A stretch of 64,000 nt of DNA, taken from assembly GCF_003254545.1 (NCBI RefSeq), contig NZ_QJRH01000073.1:558001-622000 (forward strand). The letters run 5' to 3'. The stretch comes from Flavobacterium tistrianum. Its GTDB lineage: Bacteria > Bacteroidota > Bacteroidia > Flavobacteriales > Flavobacteriaceae. Both the position numbers and the translations under genes were made by a program. How positions within the stretch are numbered: position 1 is the first letter of the stretch; each line of letters opens with the position of its first letter. This document shows, piece after piece, positions 35,526-44,217 of this stretch. Below the pieces are notes generated by a model. The model was not told the origin of the DNA, did no database searches, and saw only the letters and a program-made list of their open reading frames with translations.

Positions 35526-36800
35526 TTAATATGCGAAAATCGGTCTTTCGCTCATCATATCGTTTACTTGTTCAGCAACTTCTTCAATAACAGCTTCATC
35601 TGTATGGTTAGATAAAACTTTATCGATAAGCTCAACAATAGTTTCCATATCTTTTTCAACTAAACCACGAGTTGTGATTGCAGCTGTTCCAACACGAATT
35701 CCAGAAGTGATAAATGGAGATTTATCGTCAAAAGGAACCATGTTTTTGTTTACTGTAATTTCAGCTTTTACTAATGCATTTTCAGCTTCTTTACCAGAAA
35801 TTCCTTTATTTCTTAAGTCAATTAGCATCATGTGGTTATCTGTTCCGCCAGAGATAATGTTATAACCTCTTTTTACGAAAGCATCAGCCATCGCATTTGC
35901 ATTTTTCTTTAATTGCATTGCATAAGTAAAGAACTCATCTTTAAGCGCTTCACCAAAAGCAACCGCTTTAGCAGCGATAATGTGCATTAAAGGTCCACCT
36001 TGGTTTCCAGGGAAAACAGCTAAGTCTAATAATGAAGACATCATTCTGATTTCTCCTTTTGGAGTTGTTAATCCTTGTGGGTTTGGGAAATCTTTACCCA
36101 TTAAAATAAGACCTCCACGTGGTCCTCTTAATGTTTTGTGAGTTGTTGTAGAAACAATATGGCAATGTGGAATTGGATCATTCATTAATCCTTTTGCAAT
36201 AAGACCTGCTGGGTGAGAAATATCAGCAAATAAAATTGCTCCTACGCTATCTGCAATTTGTCTGAAACGAGCAAAATCCATATCACGAGAATAAGCAGAA
36301 GCTCCAGCAATGATTAATTTTGGCTGTTCTTTAGTTGCAATTTCTTGAATTTTATCATAATCTAAACGACCTGTTTCAGCATCTACACCGTAGAAAACTG
36401 GACGATACAAACGTCCTGAGAAGTTTACTGGAGAACCGTGAGTTAAGTGACCTCCGTGAGATAAATCGAAACCTAAAATAGTATCTCCAGGATTTAAACA
36501 AGCATGGTAAACAGATGTATTTGCCTGAGAACCTGAGTGAGGTTGTACGTTTGCATATTCAGCACCAAATAATTCTTTAGCTCTGTCAATTGCAATTTGC
36601 TCAATAACGTCAACTACTTCACAACCACCGTAGTATCTTTTGCCAGGATAACCCTCAGCATATTTATTAGTTAAAACAGACCCTGCTGCTGCCATTACTT
36701 CATCACTTACAAAATTCTCAGAAGCAATAAGCTCTAGTCCGTGAATTTGTCTTTCTTTCTCCTCTTGGATAAGATCAAAAATTTGTTCGTCGCGTTGCAT
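35526..36800 (-). CDS. glyA: Serine hydroxymethyltransferase
   Basis: A 424-residue PLP enzyme that interconverts serine and glycine and charges tetrahydrofolate with one-carbon units. [36 protein letters not shown] and [14 protein letters not shown] are N-terminal signatures. The PLP-lysine is in [34 protein letters not shown] is near the C-terminus. I use ATG 36800 ([10 protein letters not shown]), which matches the family start; a TTG 17 codons upstream is not credible. Its promoter is back-to-back with that of the fumarylacetoacetase gene. Confidence 0.95.
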   Translation of the reverse strand: MQRDEQIFDLIQEEKERQIHGLELIASENFVSDEVMAAAGSVLTNKYAEGYPGKRYYGGCEVVDVIEQIAIDRAKELFGAEYANVQPHSGSQANTSVYHACLNPGDTILGFDLSHGGHLTHGSPVNFSGRLYRPVFYGVDAETGRLDYDKIQEIATKEQPKLIIAGASAYSRDMDFARFRQIADSVGAILFADISHPAGLIAKGLMNDPIPHCHIVSTTTHKTLRGPRGGLILMGKDFPNPQGLTTPKGEIRMMSSLLDLAVFPGNQGGPLMHIIAAKAVAFGEALKDEFFTYAMQLKKNANAMADAFVKRGYNIISGGTDNHMMLIDLRNKGISGKEAENALVKAEITVNKNMVPFDDKSPFITSGIRVGTAAITTRGLVEKDMETIVELIDKVLSNHTDEAVIEEVAEQVNDMMSERPIFAY

Positions 36801-36825
36801 TTTTTTGTTTTTCGTTAATTTCACG

Positions 36826-36833
36826 CAAAAATA
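36826..36833 (-). promoter_or_regulatory. -7 box upstream of glyA
   Basis: The minus strand reads TATTTTTG, 25 bases before the ATG at 36800. A TTTG on the minus strand at 36849-36852 is 15 bp away, shorter than the usual spacing. It overlaps the -33 region of the opposing fahA promoter. Confidence 0.4.
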
Positions 36834-36843
36834 CAAAAAAACG

Positions 36844-36874
36844 TTTGCCAAACAGCTAGATTATGATATATTTG
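36844..36874 (+). promoter_or_regulatory. Complete Bacteroidota promoter for fumarylacetoacetase
   Basis: TTTG at 36844-36847, exactly 19 bp, then TATATTTG at 36867-36874. Both elements match the sigma-ABfr consensus. The expected start is near 36880, giving a leader of about 30 bases before the ATG at 36910. Confidence 0.75.
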
Positions 36875-36909
36875 ACATGTAATTTTTCAACAAACAATTA
36901 ACATTAGAC

Positions 36910-38193
36910 ATGCCAATAACCGCCAACGATACCAGTAGAAAATCATGGTTAGAAGTGCCTCAAAATAGCGACTTCCCTATTCAGAATATTCCTTTCGGTG
37001 TATTTCTTACCAAAGAAAATGTCGTTACTGTAGGAACAAGAATTGGCGATTATGCCATAGATTTAGGGGCTTTGCAGCAATTAAACTATTTTGAAGGAAT
37101 AGAATTAACCGATGATATGTTTATGCAGGATACGCTAAATGATTTTATCTCTGATGGAAAAAAAACATGGCGTTTGGTTCGAAATCGCATCGCTGAGATT
37201 TTCGACGAGACCAATCCGCAGTTAAGAGATACAACAAAACATCGCGATATTGTTATATTTAAAATCGAAGACGTAGAAATGCAATTGCCAGTTTTAATTG
37301 GTGATTATACTGACTTTTATTCAAGCAGAGAACACGCTACAAACGTAGGGAAAATGTTCCGTGATCCAGACAATGCTTTATTGCCAAACTGGCTACATAT
37401 TCCGGTTGGATATCACGGAAGAAGTTCTACAATTGTGCCATCTGGAATTCCAGTTCACAGACCAATGGGACAAACTTTGCCTGCTGGTCATGACACGCCT
37501 GTTTTTGGGGCTTCTCGTTTAGTAGATTTTGAATTAGAAACTGCTTTTATCACTACAGATGTAAATGTAATGGGTGAAAATATTTCAACTTATGAAGCTG
37601 AAGATTATATTTTCGGAATGGTTTTACTAAATGACTGGAGTGCTCGTGATATTCAGAAATGGGAATATGTGCCTCTTGGACCATTTTTAGCTAAAAACTT
37701 TGCCACATCCATTTCACCTTGGATTGTGACTATGGATGCTTTAGAACCTTTTAGAACAAAAGGTCCAAAACAAGATCCATCACCGCTTCCATATTTACAG
37801 ACAAAAGGAAAAAAAGCTTTTGATATTCATCTGGAAGTTTCGTTACAACCTGAAGATCAAGAAGAAACTGTTATTTCAAGATCTAACTTTAAATATATGT
37901 ATTGGTCTATGGCTCAGCAATTGACACACCATACCTCAAACGGATGTCGTGTAAATTCTGGCGATATGATGGGTTCTGGGACTATCTCTGGTCCAACTCC
38001 TGATAGTTTTGGTTCTATGCTGGAATTAACTTGGGGCGGAAAAAATCCGTTAAAATTGAAAGATGGAAGCGAACGTAAATTTATTGAAGATAATGACACT
38101 GTAATTATTCGCGGTTTCTGTGAAAATAACGAAGTAAGAATTGGTTTTGGAGAAGTTTCTAGCCAATTATTGCCTCCTTTTACTAGACAATGA
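36910..38193 (+). CDS. fahA: Fumarylacetoacetase
   Basis: A 427-residue hydrolase that splits fumarylacetoacetate into fumarate and acetoacetate, the last step of tyrosine catabolism. Typical blocks are SWLEVPQNSDFPIQNIPFGVF at the N-terminal SH3-like domain, YTDFYSSREHATNVGKMFRD, VGYHGRSSTIVPSGIPVHRP, and DYIFGMVLLNDWSARDIQKWEYVPLGPFLAKNF with the metal-binding and catalytic residues. The gene is alone on the plus strand with a good promoter and a strong terminator. The rest of the tyrosine pathway (hmgA, hpd) is not in the window. Confidence 0.95.
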   Translation: MPITANDTSRKSWLEVPQNSDFPIQNIPFGVFLTKENVVTVGTRIGDYAIDLGALQQLNYFEGIELTDDMFMQDTLNDFISDGKKTWRLVRNRIAEIFDETNPQLRDTTKHRDIVIFKIEDVEMQLPVLIGDYTDFYSSREHATNVGKMFRDPDNALLPNWLHIPVGYHGRSSTIVPSGIPVHRPMGQTLPAGHDTPVFGASRLVDFELETAFITTDVNVMGENISTYEAEDYIFGMVLLNDWSARDIQKWEYVPLGPFLAKNFATSISPWIVTMDALEPFRTKGPKQDPSPLPYLQTKGKKAFDIHLEVSLQPEDQEETVISRSNFKYMYWSMAQQLTHHTSNGCRVNSGDMMGSGTISGPTPDSFGSMLELTWGGKNPLKLKDGSERKFIEDNDTVIIRGFCENNEVRIGFGEVSSQLLPPFTRQ

Positions 38194-38224
38194 AGAGCAG
38201 ATCAGTCTGAAGAGATATAGAAAA

Positions 38225-38257
38225 CAAAAAACCTTGGTCATTGCCAAGGTTTTTTTT
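38225..38257. terminator. Bidirectional intrinsic terminator between fahA and the EEP hydrolase
   Basis: The stem AAAAAACCTTGG / CCAAGGTTTTTT (core 38231-38237 with 38244-38250, extended by A/T pairs) is followed by eight T on the plus strand. The A-run on the left provides T for the minus-strand gene. Confidence 0.88.
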
Positions 38258-38295
38258 ATGCTTTACATTAGCCTAAAATTGAAGGGAAAAATTAT

Positions 38296-39480
38296 CTATT
38301 CTAAAATCACCTTTACCCAAACCAAACGATGATCAGAACTTGATTCGCGTTTTTCAACTAATTGCGACATTGGCTCTCCTTTTGCAGGCCAGAATACACC
38401 GCTATTGACCAACTTAAATCCAAGTTTGGACGGCAATACATAATCGGCTCGCATTCTCCAAAAGGCTGTATGATTAACCCCAAAAGGATTTTTAGGACTA
38501 AATTCAGCACCACCTTTACTAGCAGGCGTAAAGTCTCTATTAATTTTCGGGCTTTCAACTAAAGACTTTATACCTTCTCTCATAGCATCTCCTTCAACTG
38601 GTGAAGCGTTTTGATCACCCATGATGACAAATCGAGAATTCGGAGGCAAACCACCTTTTACACCTTTATCATCATAAATATACGAAGCAGAATTGTCTGA
38701 AATATAGTCTTTCCAGAATCGAATTTCATCGTGATTTCTTTTCCCATTACGATCTTCAGTACCATCAAATGTAGGAGGAGTTGGATGGCTGACTAAAACA
38801 TGAACTGTTTCATTACCAATCTGCACAGGAACATCCCAGTGAGATTTTGAAGACAATGGAAATTCCTTCCATGCTTTTTTGCTGTACCAATCTGACCCAT
38901 CTGCTTTTTTGGTAATTAATGCTCCTGGCATATCTTTCCATTTAAAATGCTGAAAAGTGCGAATCGCATTAACATCAATAGGATATTTAGACAAAAGCAT
39001 CATCCCATATTGTCCAGGATACATACCAAACGCCCATGCATCATTTCCAAAATTATCCAACTTTCCATCATTGTTCAAATCGTAAGGGCTTGGCTGACCC
39101 GTATTCACTGTTGAATAATAGTAGTAAGGATAATCAATTGCCGTTGCCCCGCCTTGACTCACATTCAAGTAATTTTTTATAAACGCCTTTACACCAAGTT
39201 CAGGGTCTTTAATATAATCAAATTCGTTTAACAGAATAACATCTGGTCTAACAGTCTGAATAATCTGGGCAATATTTCTGATTTGAGTATTATTTCCTGA
39301 ACTAAGCTGCTTAATCAATATCTGCTCTGATTTTCCCATTGCGCCTTTGGGAGAATAATTATCAGATTCCATACTTACATTGTAGGTAGCAAATGTAAGC
39401 TCATTTTTTTCCTGCGACTCAGACTGTGAAAATAGAACTCCTGAAGAAAGCACAGAAAGAATAAAAAATATTTTCTTCAT
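38296..39480 (-). CDS. Exported endonuclease/exonuclease/phosphatase-family hydrolase
   Basis: A 394-residue protein with signal peptide (about 1-19, ending LFSQ) and an EEP fold related to DNase I, inositol phosphatases and sphingomyelinases. FATYNVSME is the first strand, VILLNEFDYI carries the metal-binding Glu, VLVSHPTPPTFDG the middle motif, VIMGDQNASPVEGD the catalytic Asp/Asn, and SSDHRLVWVKV the final His. The Asn-Asp and DH pairs are intact, so it should be an active phosphodiesterase or phosphatase in the periplasm or outside the cell. The substrate is unknown. It is monocistronic. Confidence 0.87.
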   Translation of the reverse strand: MKKIFFILSVLSSGVLFSQSESQEKNELTFATYNVSMESDNYSPKGAMGKSEQILIKQLSSGNNTQIRNIAQIIQTVRPDVILLNEFDYIKDPELGVKAFIKNYLNVSQGGATAIDYPYYYYSTVNTGQPSPYDLNNDGKLDNFGNDAWAFGMYPGQYGMMLLSKYPIDVNAIRTFQHFKWKDMPGALITKKADGSDWYSKKAWKEFPLSSKSHWDVPVQIGNETVHVLVSHPTPPTFDGTEDRNGKRNHDEIRFWKDYISDNSASYIYDDKGVKGGLPPNSRFVIMGDQNASPVEGDAMREGIKSLVESPKINRDFTPASKGGAEFSPKNPFGVNHTAFWRMRADYVLPSKLGFKLVNSGVFWPAKGEPMSQLVEKRESSSDHRLVWVKVILE

Positions 39481-39572
39481 ATAAAATTAAATCTGCATTT
39501 CTGCATTGTTGAACATACGAATATAAGAAGGATGTTGGGACAGGTGTCAAATCTCTCTGTTAAATATACAAC

Positions 39573-39601
39573 AAAAAAAGCTGCCACTTTTGGTGACAGC
39601 T
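39573..39601 (-). terminator. Intrinsic terminator after agmatine deiminase
   Basis: The minus-strand hairpin AGCTGTCAC / GTGGCAGCT (one G-T wobble) is followed by seven T, about 93 bases after the deiminase stop. Confidence 0.75.
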
Positions 39602-39693
39602 CAAATAATACAAGAAAGTATCTGTATATCTGATAATTTTATCACAGATAAAAAAAATCAAAACGATTATTTTATAATCTGTGACTACTATTT

Positions 39694-40734
39694 TTATGCA
39701 GGAATCTGCTGACTTAAGCAATGCAAAGTTCCGAATCCCCAGATGAAATCAATACAGCTGATTCCGATAACTTCTCTATCAGGGAAACATTCTGCTAAGA
39801 TATTCAATGCTACGCGATCATTGCTATCGTTAAATGTTGGCACTAAAACACAATTATTCAAAATCAAGAAATTTGCATAACTAGCCGGTAATCTTAAATC
39901 TTCAAAATCTACGCGTTTTGGCATCGGAAGTGCCACAATTACTGGAGATTTTCCGTTTTCTAATTTTGCATTTTGCAGACGTTTCAAATTATCTTGTAAA
40001 GGTTTGTAGTTTGAATCGTTTTTATCTGTTTCTACAATTGTTACAATCGTATCTTCATTTACAAATCGGCACAAATCATCAATATGTCCATGAGTGTCGT
40101 CTCCTTCTATTCCGTCACCCAACCAAATTACGTTGGTAACTCCAAGATATTCTTTAAAGACAGCTTCGTAATCTTCTTTGGTAAAACCAGCATTTCTCAC
40201 TTGAATTGTTGGATGCATCAAACACTCTTCAGAAGTCAATAAAGTTCCTTTTCCGTTTACATCAATTGCTCCACCTTCAACAATTACAGGTTTTCCTTTA
40301 TACATTACCTGCGTTAAAGGCACATCAATAAAATCAGCTACCTTACCTGGAACAAATTTGTCTAATTGATAATTTTTATATTTTGCCCAACCATTGAAAT
40401 TAAAGTTTAAAGCTTCTCTTTTCGAACCATTTTTCACAATAATTGGTCCAGAGTCTCGCATCCAGCTTCTGTTGGTTTTATGAATGATATAAGAAACGTT
40501 TTTCAGATTCACACGCGCTCTTTCAAGCATATCAGCAACTTTTTCTTTCAGTTTTTCATCGGCTACAACCAAAAAAACAGTTTCAAAAGTGGCTACTTTT
40601 TTTATAAATTCTACAAAAGCCCATTGAACGGCTTCGTATTTTCCCGGCCAATCGTTACCATTATGCGGAAAACACAATACAATTCCTTGCTGTTTTTCCC
40701 ATTCTGCTGGAAATCTTCTATTATTTGTTGACAT
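39694..40734 (-). CDS. aguA: Agmatine deiminase
   Basis: A 346-residue guanidine-modifying enzyme that turns agmatine into N-carbamoylputrescine and ammonia. Family blocks include FPAEWEKQQGIVLCFPHNGNDWP, SWMRDSGPIIVKNG, FNFNGWAKY, EGGAIDVNGKGTLLTSEEC and DDTHGHIDDLCRFV. The nucleophile Cys339 is in FGTLHCLSQQ. Its metabolic partner, N-carbamoylputrescine amidase, is 3.5 kb upstream on the same strand with two unrelated plus-strand genes between. The promoter -7 box is at 40759-40766. Confidence 0.94.
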   Translation of the reverse strand: MSTNNRRFPAEWEKQQGIVLCFPHNGNDWPGKYEAVQWAFVEFIKKVATFETVFLVVADEKLKEKVADMLERARVNLKNVSYIIHKTNRSWMRDSGPIIVKNGSKREALNFNFNGWAKYKNYQLDKFVPGKVADFIDVPLTQVMYKGKPVIVEGGAIDVNGKGTLLTSEECLMHPTIQVRNAGFTKEDYEAVFKEYLGVTNVIWLGDGIEGDDTHGHIDDLCRFVNEDTIVTIVETDKNDSNYKPLQDNLKRLQNAKLENGKSPVIVALPMPKRVDFEDLRLPASYANFLILNNCVLVPTFNDSNDRVALNILAECFPDREVIGISCIDFIWGFGTLHCLSQQIPA

Positions 40735-40758
40735 AAATAGGTTCTAATTTAGAAAATG

Positions 40759-40766
40759 CAAAGATA
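40759..40766 (-). promoter_or_regulatory. -7 box upstream of agmatine deiminase
   Basis: The minus strand reads TATCTTTG, matching TAnnTTTG, 25 bases before the ATG at 40734. Confidence 0.45.
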
Positions 40767-40889
40767 AGCATTCGTTAGGATTATAAAACATTTGATTAAA
40801 ATTCCTCCAAATTTCACAAACCTTATCCTGCAAAATTTAAGTTAAAGATTAAATAATACACACTTAATATTTAACAGGGAGCTCAGAAT

Positions 40890-40897
40890 TACTTTTG
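40890..40897 (+). promoter_or_regulatory. -7 box upstream of the choice-of-anchor I gene
   Basis: TACTTTTG matches TAnnTTTG 20 bases before the ATG at 40918. No TTTG at 19 bp. Confidence 0.4.
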
Positions 40898-40917
40898 CCA
40901 AAACTAAAAACTAACAC

Positions 40918-42438
40918 ATGAAAAATTTATCTCTCCCATTATTAGCAGCTCTATTTATATTGGCGAGCTGTAATAATGATGAAAATTCTAACAACGAACC
41001 TGAGGTTGTTGTGAATGAAAACCCTGGAACTTTTAAAGAAATTGGTTCTATTACCATTGGTGGAGAAGCCGCAGCCGAAATTTCTGCTTACTGCGAAAAA
41101 ACAAAAAGACTTTTTACAGTAAACAACAGCGGCGTTAATCAAATTGACGTTATCGATATTACTGACCCAACAAAACCAACAAAAATCGGAAAGATTGATT
41201 TAGTTGCTTACGAAGGTGCTGCAAACAGCGTTTCTGTTTTTGACGGGAAACTGGCTGTAGCTTTAGAATCTACTGTAAACAAACAAGGAAATGGAAAAGT
41301 TGTTATCTTTAATACTTCAGATTATAGCTTAATCAAACAAGTAACTGTTGGTGCATTACCAGATATGATTACTTTTTCTCCAGACGGAAAATTTATCATG
41401 ACTGCTAATGAAGGCGAGCCAAATGCAGATTATACACAAGATCCAAACGGAACGATTTCTATTATTGAAACGAGCTCTTATAATGTAACAACTTTAGATT
41501 TTGCTTCATTTGCTGGTCAAGCTGCGGCATTGGCAAAAGACGGATTTAGAATTTCAAAATTTGCTAAAACTAGTTTTGCTCAAGATATCGAACCAGAATA
41601 CATTACTATTTCTGACGATTCTAAGACTGCTTGGGTTACATTACAAGAAAACAATGGTGTTGCAAAAGTTGACTTAACTTCTAAAACTATTACAGCAATT
41701 TACCCTTTAGGTTTAAAAGATTACAATACTGCTGAAAATGCAATTGATGTAAGTGACAGCGATAATAAAATTGCTTTTAATCCTTGGAAAGTAAAAGGAC
41801 TTTATATGCCAGATGCTATCAGTCATTTTACCATAAACAATACTCCATATTTTGTTACTGCAAATGAAGGTGATGCAAGAGAATACACTGCATATACTGA
41901 TGTTAAACGCATGAAAAGCATGACACTAGATGCAACTGCTTTCCCAGATGCAGCTACTTTAAAATTAGATACCAATTTAGGAAGATTGAATCTTGTTGCA
42001 GACATGGGAGATACTGACGGAGATGGAGATTTAGACCAAATGGTAAGTTTTGGCGGAAGATCTTTTTCTATCTGGAATGGAAACACAGGAAAAATTGTTT
42101 TTGACAGCAAAAATGATGTTGATAAGAAAACAAACGAAATAGGTACTTACGACGATAAGAGAAGTGATGATAAAGGTTCTGAACCAGAAGCTGTAGTTGC
42201 AGCTAAAATGGGAAATCAAAACATTTTGTTTGTTGGTTTAGAAAGATCTGATGCTTTTATGGTTTACGATGCTACAAATCCGACTTCGCCACAATACTTA
42301 CAAACTGTAAAAACAGGAGATGCTCCTGAAGGAATTCTTTTCATTCCGGCTTCAAAAAGCCCAACAAAAAGAAGCTTATTGGTAGTAAGCAGCGAAGGAG
42401 ATGGATCTGTTAAAATTTATCAGCCTGATTTAAAATAA
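40918..42438 (+). CDS. Choice-of-anchor I lipoprotein (beta-propeller)
   Basis: A 506-residue protein with a lipoprotein signal (lipobox Cys18 in LASC) and a beta-propeller of the choice-of-anchor I family. Repeated propeller strands include GEAAAEISAYCEKTKRLFTVN, YEGAANSVSVFDGKLAVALES, PDMITFSPDGKFIMTANEGEPN, EPEYITISDDSKTAWVTLQEN and GDAPEGILFIPASKSP. A DTDGDGDLD calcium-like loop is at about 363-371. These are surface proteins of unclear role, some annotated as alkaline phosphatase-like. It is monocistronic with a strong terminator. Confidence 0.88.
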   Translation: MKNLSLPLLAALFILASCNNDENSNNEPEVVVNENPGTFKEIGSITIGGEAAAEISAYCEKTKRLFTVNNSGVNQIDVIDITDPTKPTKIGKIDLVAYEGAANSVSVFDGKLAVALESTVNKQGNGKVVIFNTSDYSLIKQVTVGALPDMITFSPDGKFIMTANEGEPNADYTQDPNGTISIIETSSYNVTTLDFASFAGQAAALAKDGFRISKFAKTSFAQDIEPEYITISDDSKTAWVTLQENNGVAKVDLTSKTITAIYPLGLKDYNTAENAIDVSDSDNKIAFNPWKVKGLYMPDAISHFTINNTPYFVTANEGDAREYTAYTDVKRMKSMTLDATAFPDAATLKLDTNLGRLNLVADMGDTDGDGDLDQMVSFGGRSFSIWNGNTGKIVFDSKNDVDKKTNEIGTYDDKRSDDKGSEPEAVVAAKMGNQNILFVGLERSDAFMVYDATNPTSPQYLQTVKTGDAPEGILFIPASKSPTKRSLLVVSSEGDGSVKIYQPDLK

Positions 42439-42459
42439 TAACTCTTTTTTAGGATAGCC

Positions 42460-42491
42460 AAAAGGACAAAATGTGAATTTTGTCCTTTTTT
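42460..42491 (+). terminator. Intrinsic terminator, first copy of a repeated hairpin
   Basis: A 26-bp hairpin at 42462-42487 (stem AAGGACAAAAT, loop GTGA) is followed by six T. The identical 26 bp occurs again at 44169-44194. Confidence 0.88.
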
Positions 42492-42591
42492 ATGCATTCT
42501 ATTGTACTTATTTTAACGGATTTACACAATTAAAAGCTAAAATATGGGAATTATGTAAGGGTATATACAACACTTTCTAGAATTCGACTTC

Positions 42592-42599
42592 TAATTTTG
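42592..42599 (+). promoter_or_regulatory. -7 box upstream of the OmpA porin
   Basis: TAATTTTG matches TAnnTTTG 40 bases before the ATG at 42640. No -33 TTTG at the standard distance. Confidence 0.45.
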
Positions 42600-42639
42600 T
42601 TCCTGAGTTTAAAATAAAAACAATTTAATTTTTGATATC

Positions 42640-43899
42640 ATGAAAAAGAAATTAGTATCAGTATCCTTATTATTACTATCATTTGCTGCAGGCGCTCAAA
42701 ATATGGCTACCACTTCTGCTAAACCTAGCGTAGATCAAGAATTCAACAAATGGTCGATAGAACTAAATGGCGGGGTTAACAAACCAACCAGAACAATGAC
42801 TCCAGGTTATACTACAGAATCATTAAACTTTTTCCACGGAGATTTAGGTGTTAGATATATGTTTAGTCCAAAGTTTGGGGTAAAATTAGATGTGGGTTAT
42901 GACCAATTTAAAGAGAAAAAAAACACTCCAGATTTTGAAAGCCGTTATGTTAGAGCAAGTTTGCAAGGAGTTATCAATGTTGGACGTGCTTTAAATTTCG
43001 AAACTTGGACAAACACAATCGGACTTTTAGCTCATGGTGGTTTCGGGGTTTCTCAAATTAGCACAGAAACTGGATTTGGAGGTCAGGATTACATGGCGCA
43101 CGGAATTGCTGGTTTAACTGGACAAATTAGATTAAGCAACAGAGTAGCTTTAACAGGTGACCTTACCGGAATTGTAAACGGAAGACAAAACTGGAACTTT
43201 GACGGAATGGGCAATACTACAACTGGTTCTTTTGACGGTGTTTTATTGAATGCTTCTGTTGGTTTAACTTTCTACTTAGGTAAAAACGAAAGACATGCTG
43301 ACTGGGTTGGCGAAGAAGATAGAATTGGTGAATTGGAAAAAAGAGTGGACTTAATCGAAACTGGTCTTATCGATTCAGACAAAGATGGAGTTGCTGACTT
43401 ATACGATTTAGAACCAAACTCTATTGCAGGAGTTGCTGTTAACACAAAAGGACAATCTATCGATACGAATCAAAACGGTGTTCCAGATGAGTTAGAAAGC
43501 TATTTAGATAAAAATTACGAGAAAAAAGGCGCTGGAACGGCTACAAACAATACAGTTGAAGAATTAATCAACGGTGGTTATGTAAATGTTTACTTCGATT
43601 TCAATTCGTCTAAACCAACAAACGCTTCTTTATCTGGTGTTGATTTCTTAGTGAAATACATGAAAAACAATCCTGGGAAATCGGCTGATATTATTGGTTA
43701 TGCTGATGAAATTGGAAGTTCAAGCTACAATACTGAATTATCTAGAAAAAGAGCTGAAGCTGTGAAAAAAGTAGCAGTTAATGCTGGAATTGACGCTTCA
43801 AGATTGAATGTTATTGCTAATGGAGAAGATACTTCTGTTAACAAAAATTCTAAAGAAGCACGTCAAATCGTGAGACGAGTTACTTTCCAAGTGAAGTAA
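42640..43899 (+). CDS. OmpA-family outer-membrane protein with TSP3 repeat
   Basis: A 419-residue major-porin-type protein. A signal peptide (1-19, ending AGAQ) is followed by an eight-stranded barrel (about 35-220) with alternating strands such as WSIELNGGVNKP and GLTFYLGKN. A thrombospondin type-3 calcium segment (DSDKDGVADLYDLEPNSIAG) follows, then a peptidoglycan-binding OmpA C-terminal domain (about 305-419, with VNVYFDFNSSKPTNASL and ELSRKRAEAVKKV). Bacteroidota homologues are among the most abundant outer-membrane proteins. It has its own -7 box and terminator. Confidence 0.94.
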   Translation: MKKKLVSVSLLLLSFAAGAQNMATTSAKPSVDQEFNKWSIELNGGVNKPTRTMTPGYTTESLNFFHGDLGVRYMFSPKFGVKLDVGYDQFKEKKNTPDFESRYVRASLQGVINVGRALNFETWTNTIGLLAHGGFGVSQISTETGFGGQDYMAHGIAGLTGQIRLSNRVALTGDLTGIVNGRQNWNFDGMGNTTTGSFDGVLLNASVGLTFYLGKNERHADWVGEEDRIGELEKRVDLIETGLIDSDKDGVADLYDLEPNSIAGVAVNTKGQSIDTNQNGVPDELESYLDKNYEKKGAGTATNNTVEELINGGYVNVYFDFNSSKPTNASLSGVDFLVKYMKNNPGKSADIIGYADEIGSSSYNTELSRKRAEAVKKVAVNAGIDASRLNVIANGEDTSVNKNSKEARQIVRRVTFQVK

Positions 43900-43921
43900 T
43901 CTATATATAAAGCTAAAAACA

Positions 43922-43958
43922 GAAAAGGAGCTATTTCAATACGAAATAGCTCCTTTTT
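43922..43958 (+). terminator. Intrinsic terminator after the OmpA gene
   Basis: A perfect 15-bp stem AAAAGGAGCTATTTC (43923-43937) / GAAATAGCTCCTTTT (43943-43957) and a T-run, 24 bases after the stop. Confidence 0.9.
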
Positions 43959-43992
43959 ATTATAAAAAAAACTAGATTTTGATACTTATTTA

Positions 43993-44157
43993 AAGCTTCG
44001 GAAAAGCGAAATATTTATAACAAAGAATATACGTTTATGATATAAAGCTCCAGCGGAGCGACATGTTCGTTTGCAATCTAATATGTGTCACTCCGCTGGA
44101 GCTCTTTTTCCATTTGTCTTATTGAAATGCGATAAATACCTAGCTTTTCCGAAGCTT
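43993..44157. repeat. GCTCCAGCGGAGCGACA nested palindromic element
   Basis: The outer arms AAGCTTCGGAAAAGC (43993-44007) and GCTTTTCCGAAGCTT (44143-44157) enclose AGCTCCAGCGGAGCGACATG (44046-44065) and its near complement ATGTGTCACTCCGCTGGAGC. It is REP/REPIN-like, and with the two hairpin terminators it occupies all of the 318-base gap 43900-44217. Confidence 0.75.
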
Positions 44158-44168
44158 ATATAAAAAGA

Positions 44169-44194
44169 AAGGACAAAATGTGAATTTTGTCCTT
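44169..44194 (-). terminator. Second copy of the 26-bp hairpin, after N-carbamoylputrescine amidase
   Basis: Identical to 42462-42487. Here it lies 24 bases after the minus-strand amidase stop and is flanked on its left by AAAAAG, giving a short interrupted T-run on the minus strand. Confidence 0.6.
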
Positions 44195-44217
44195 CTTTTA
44201 TATTCAGATAAACCTAA

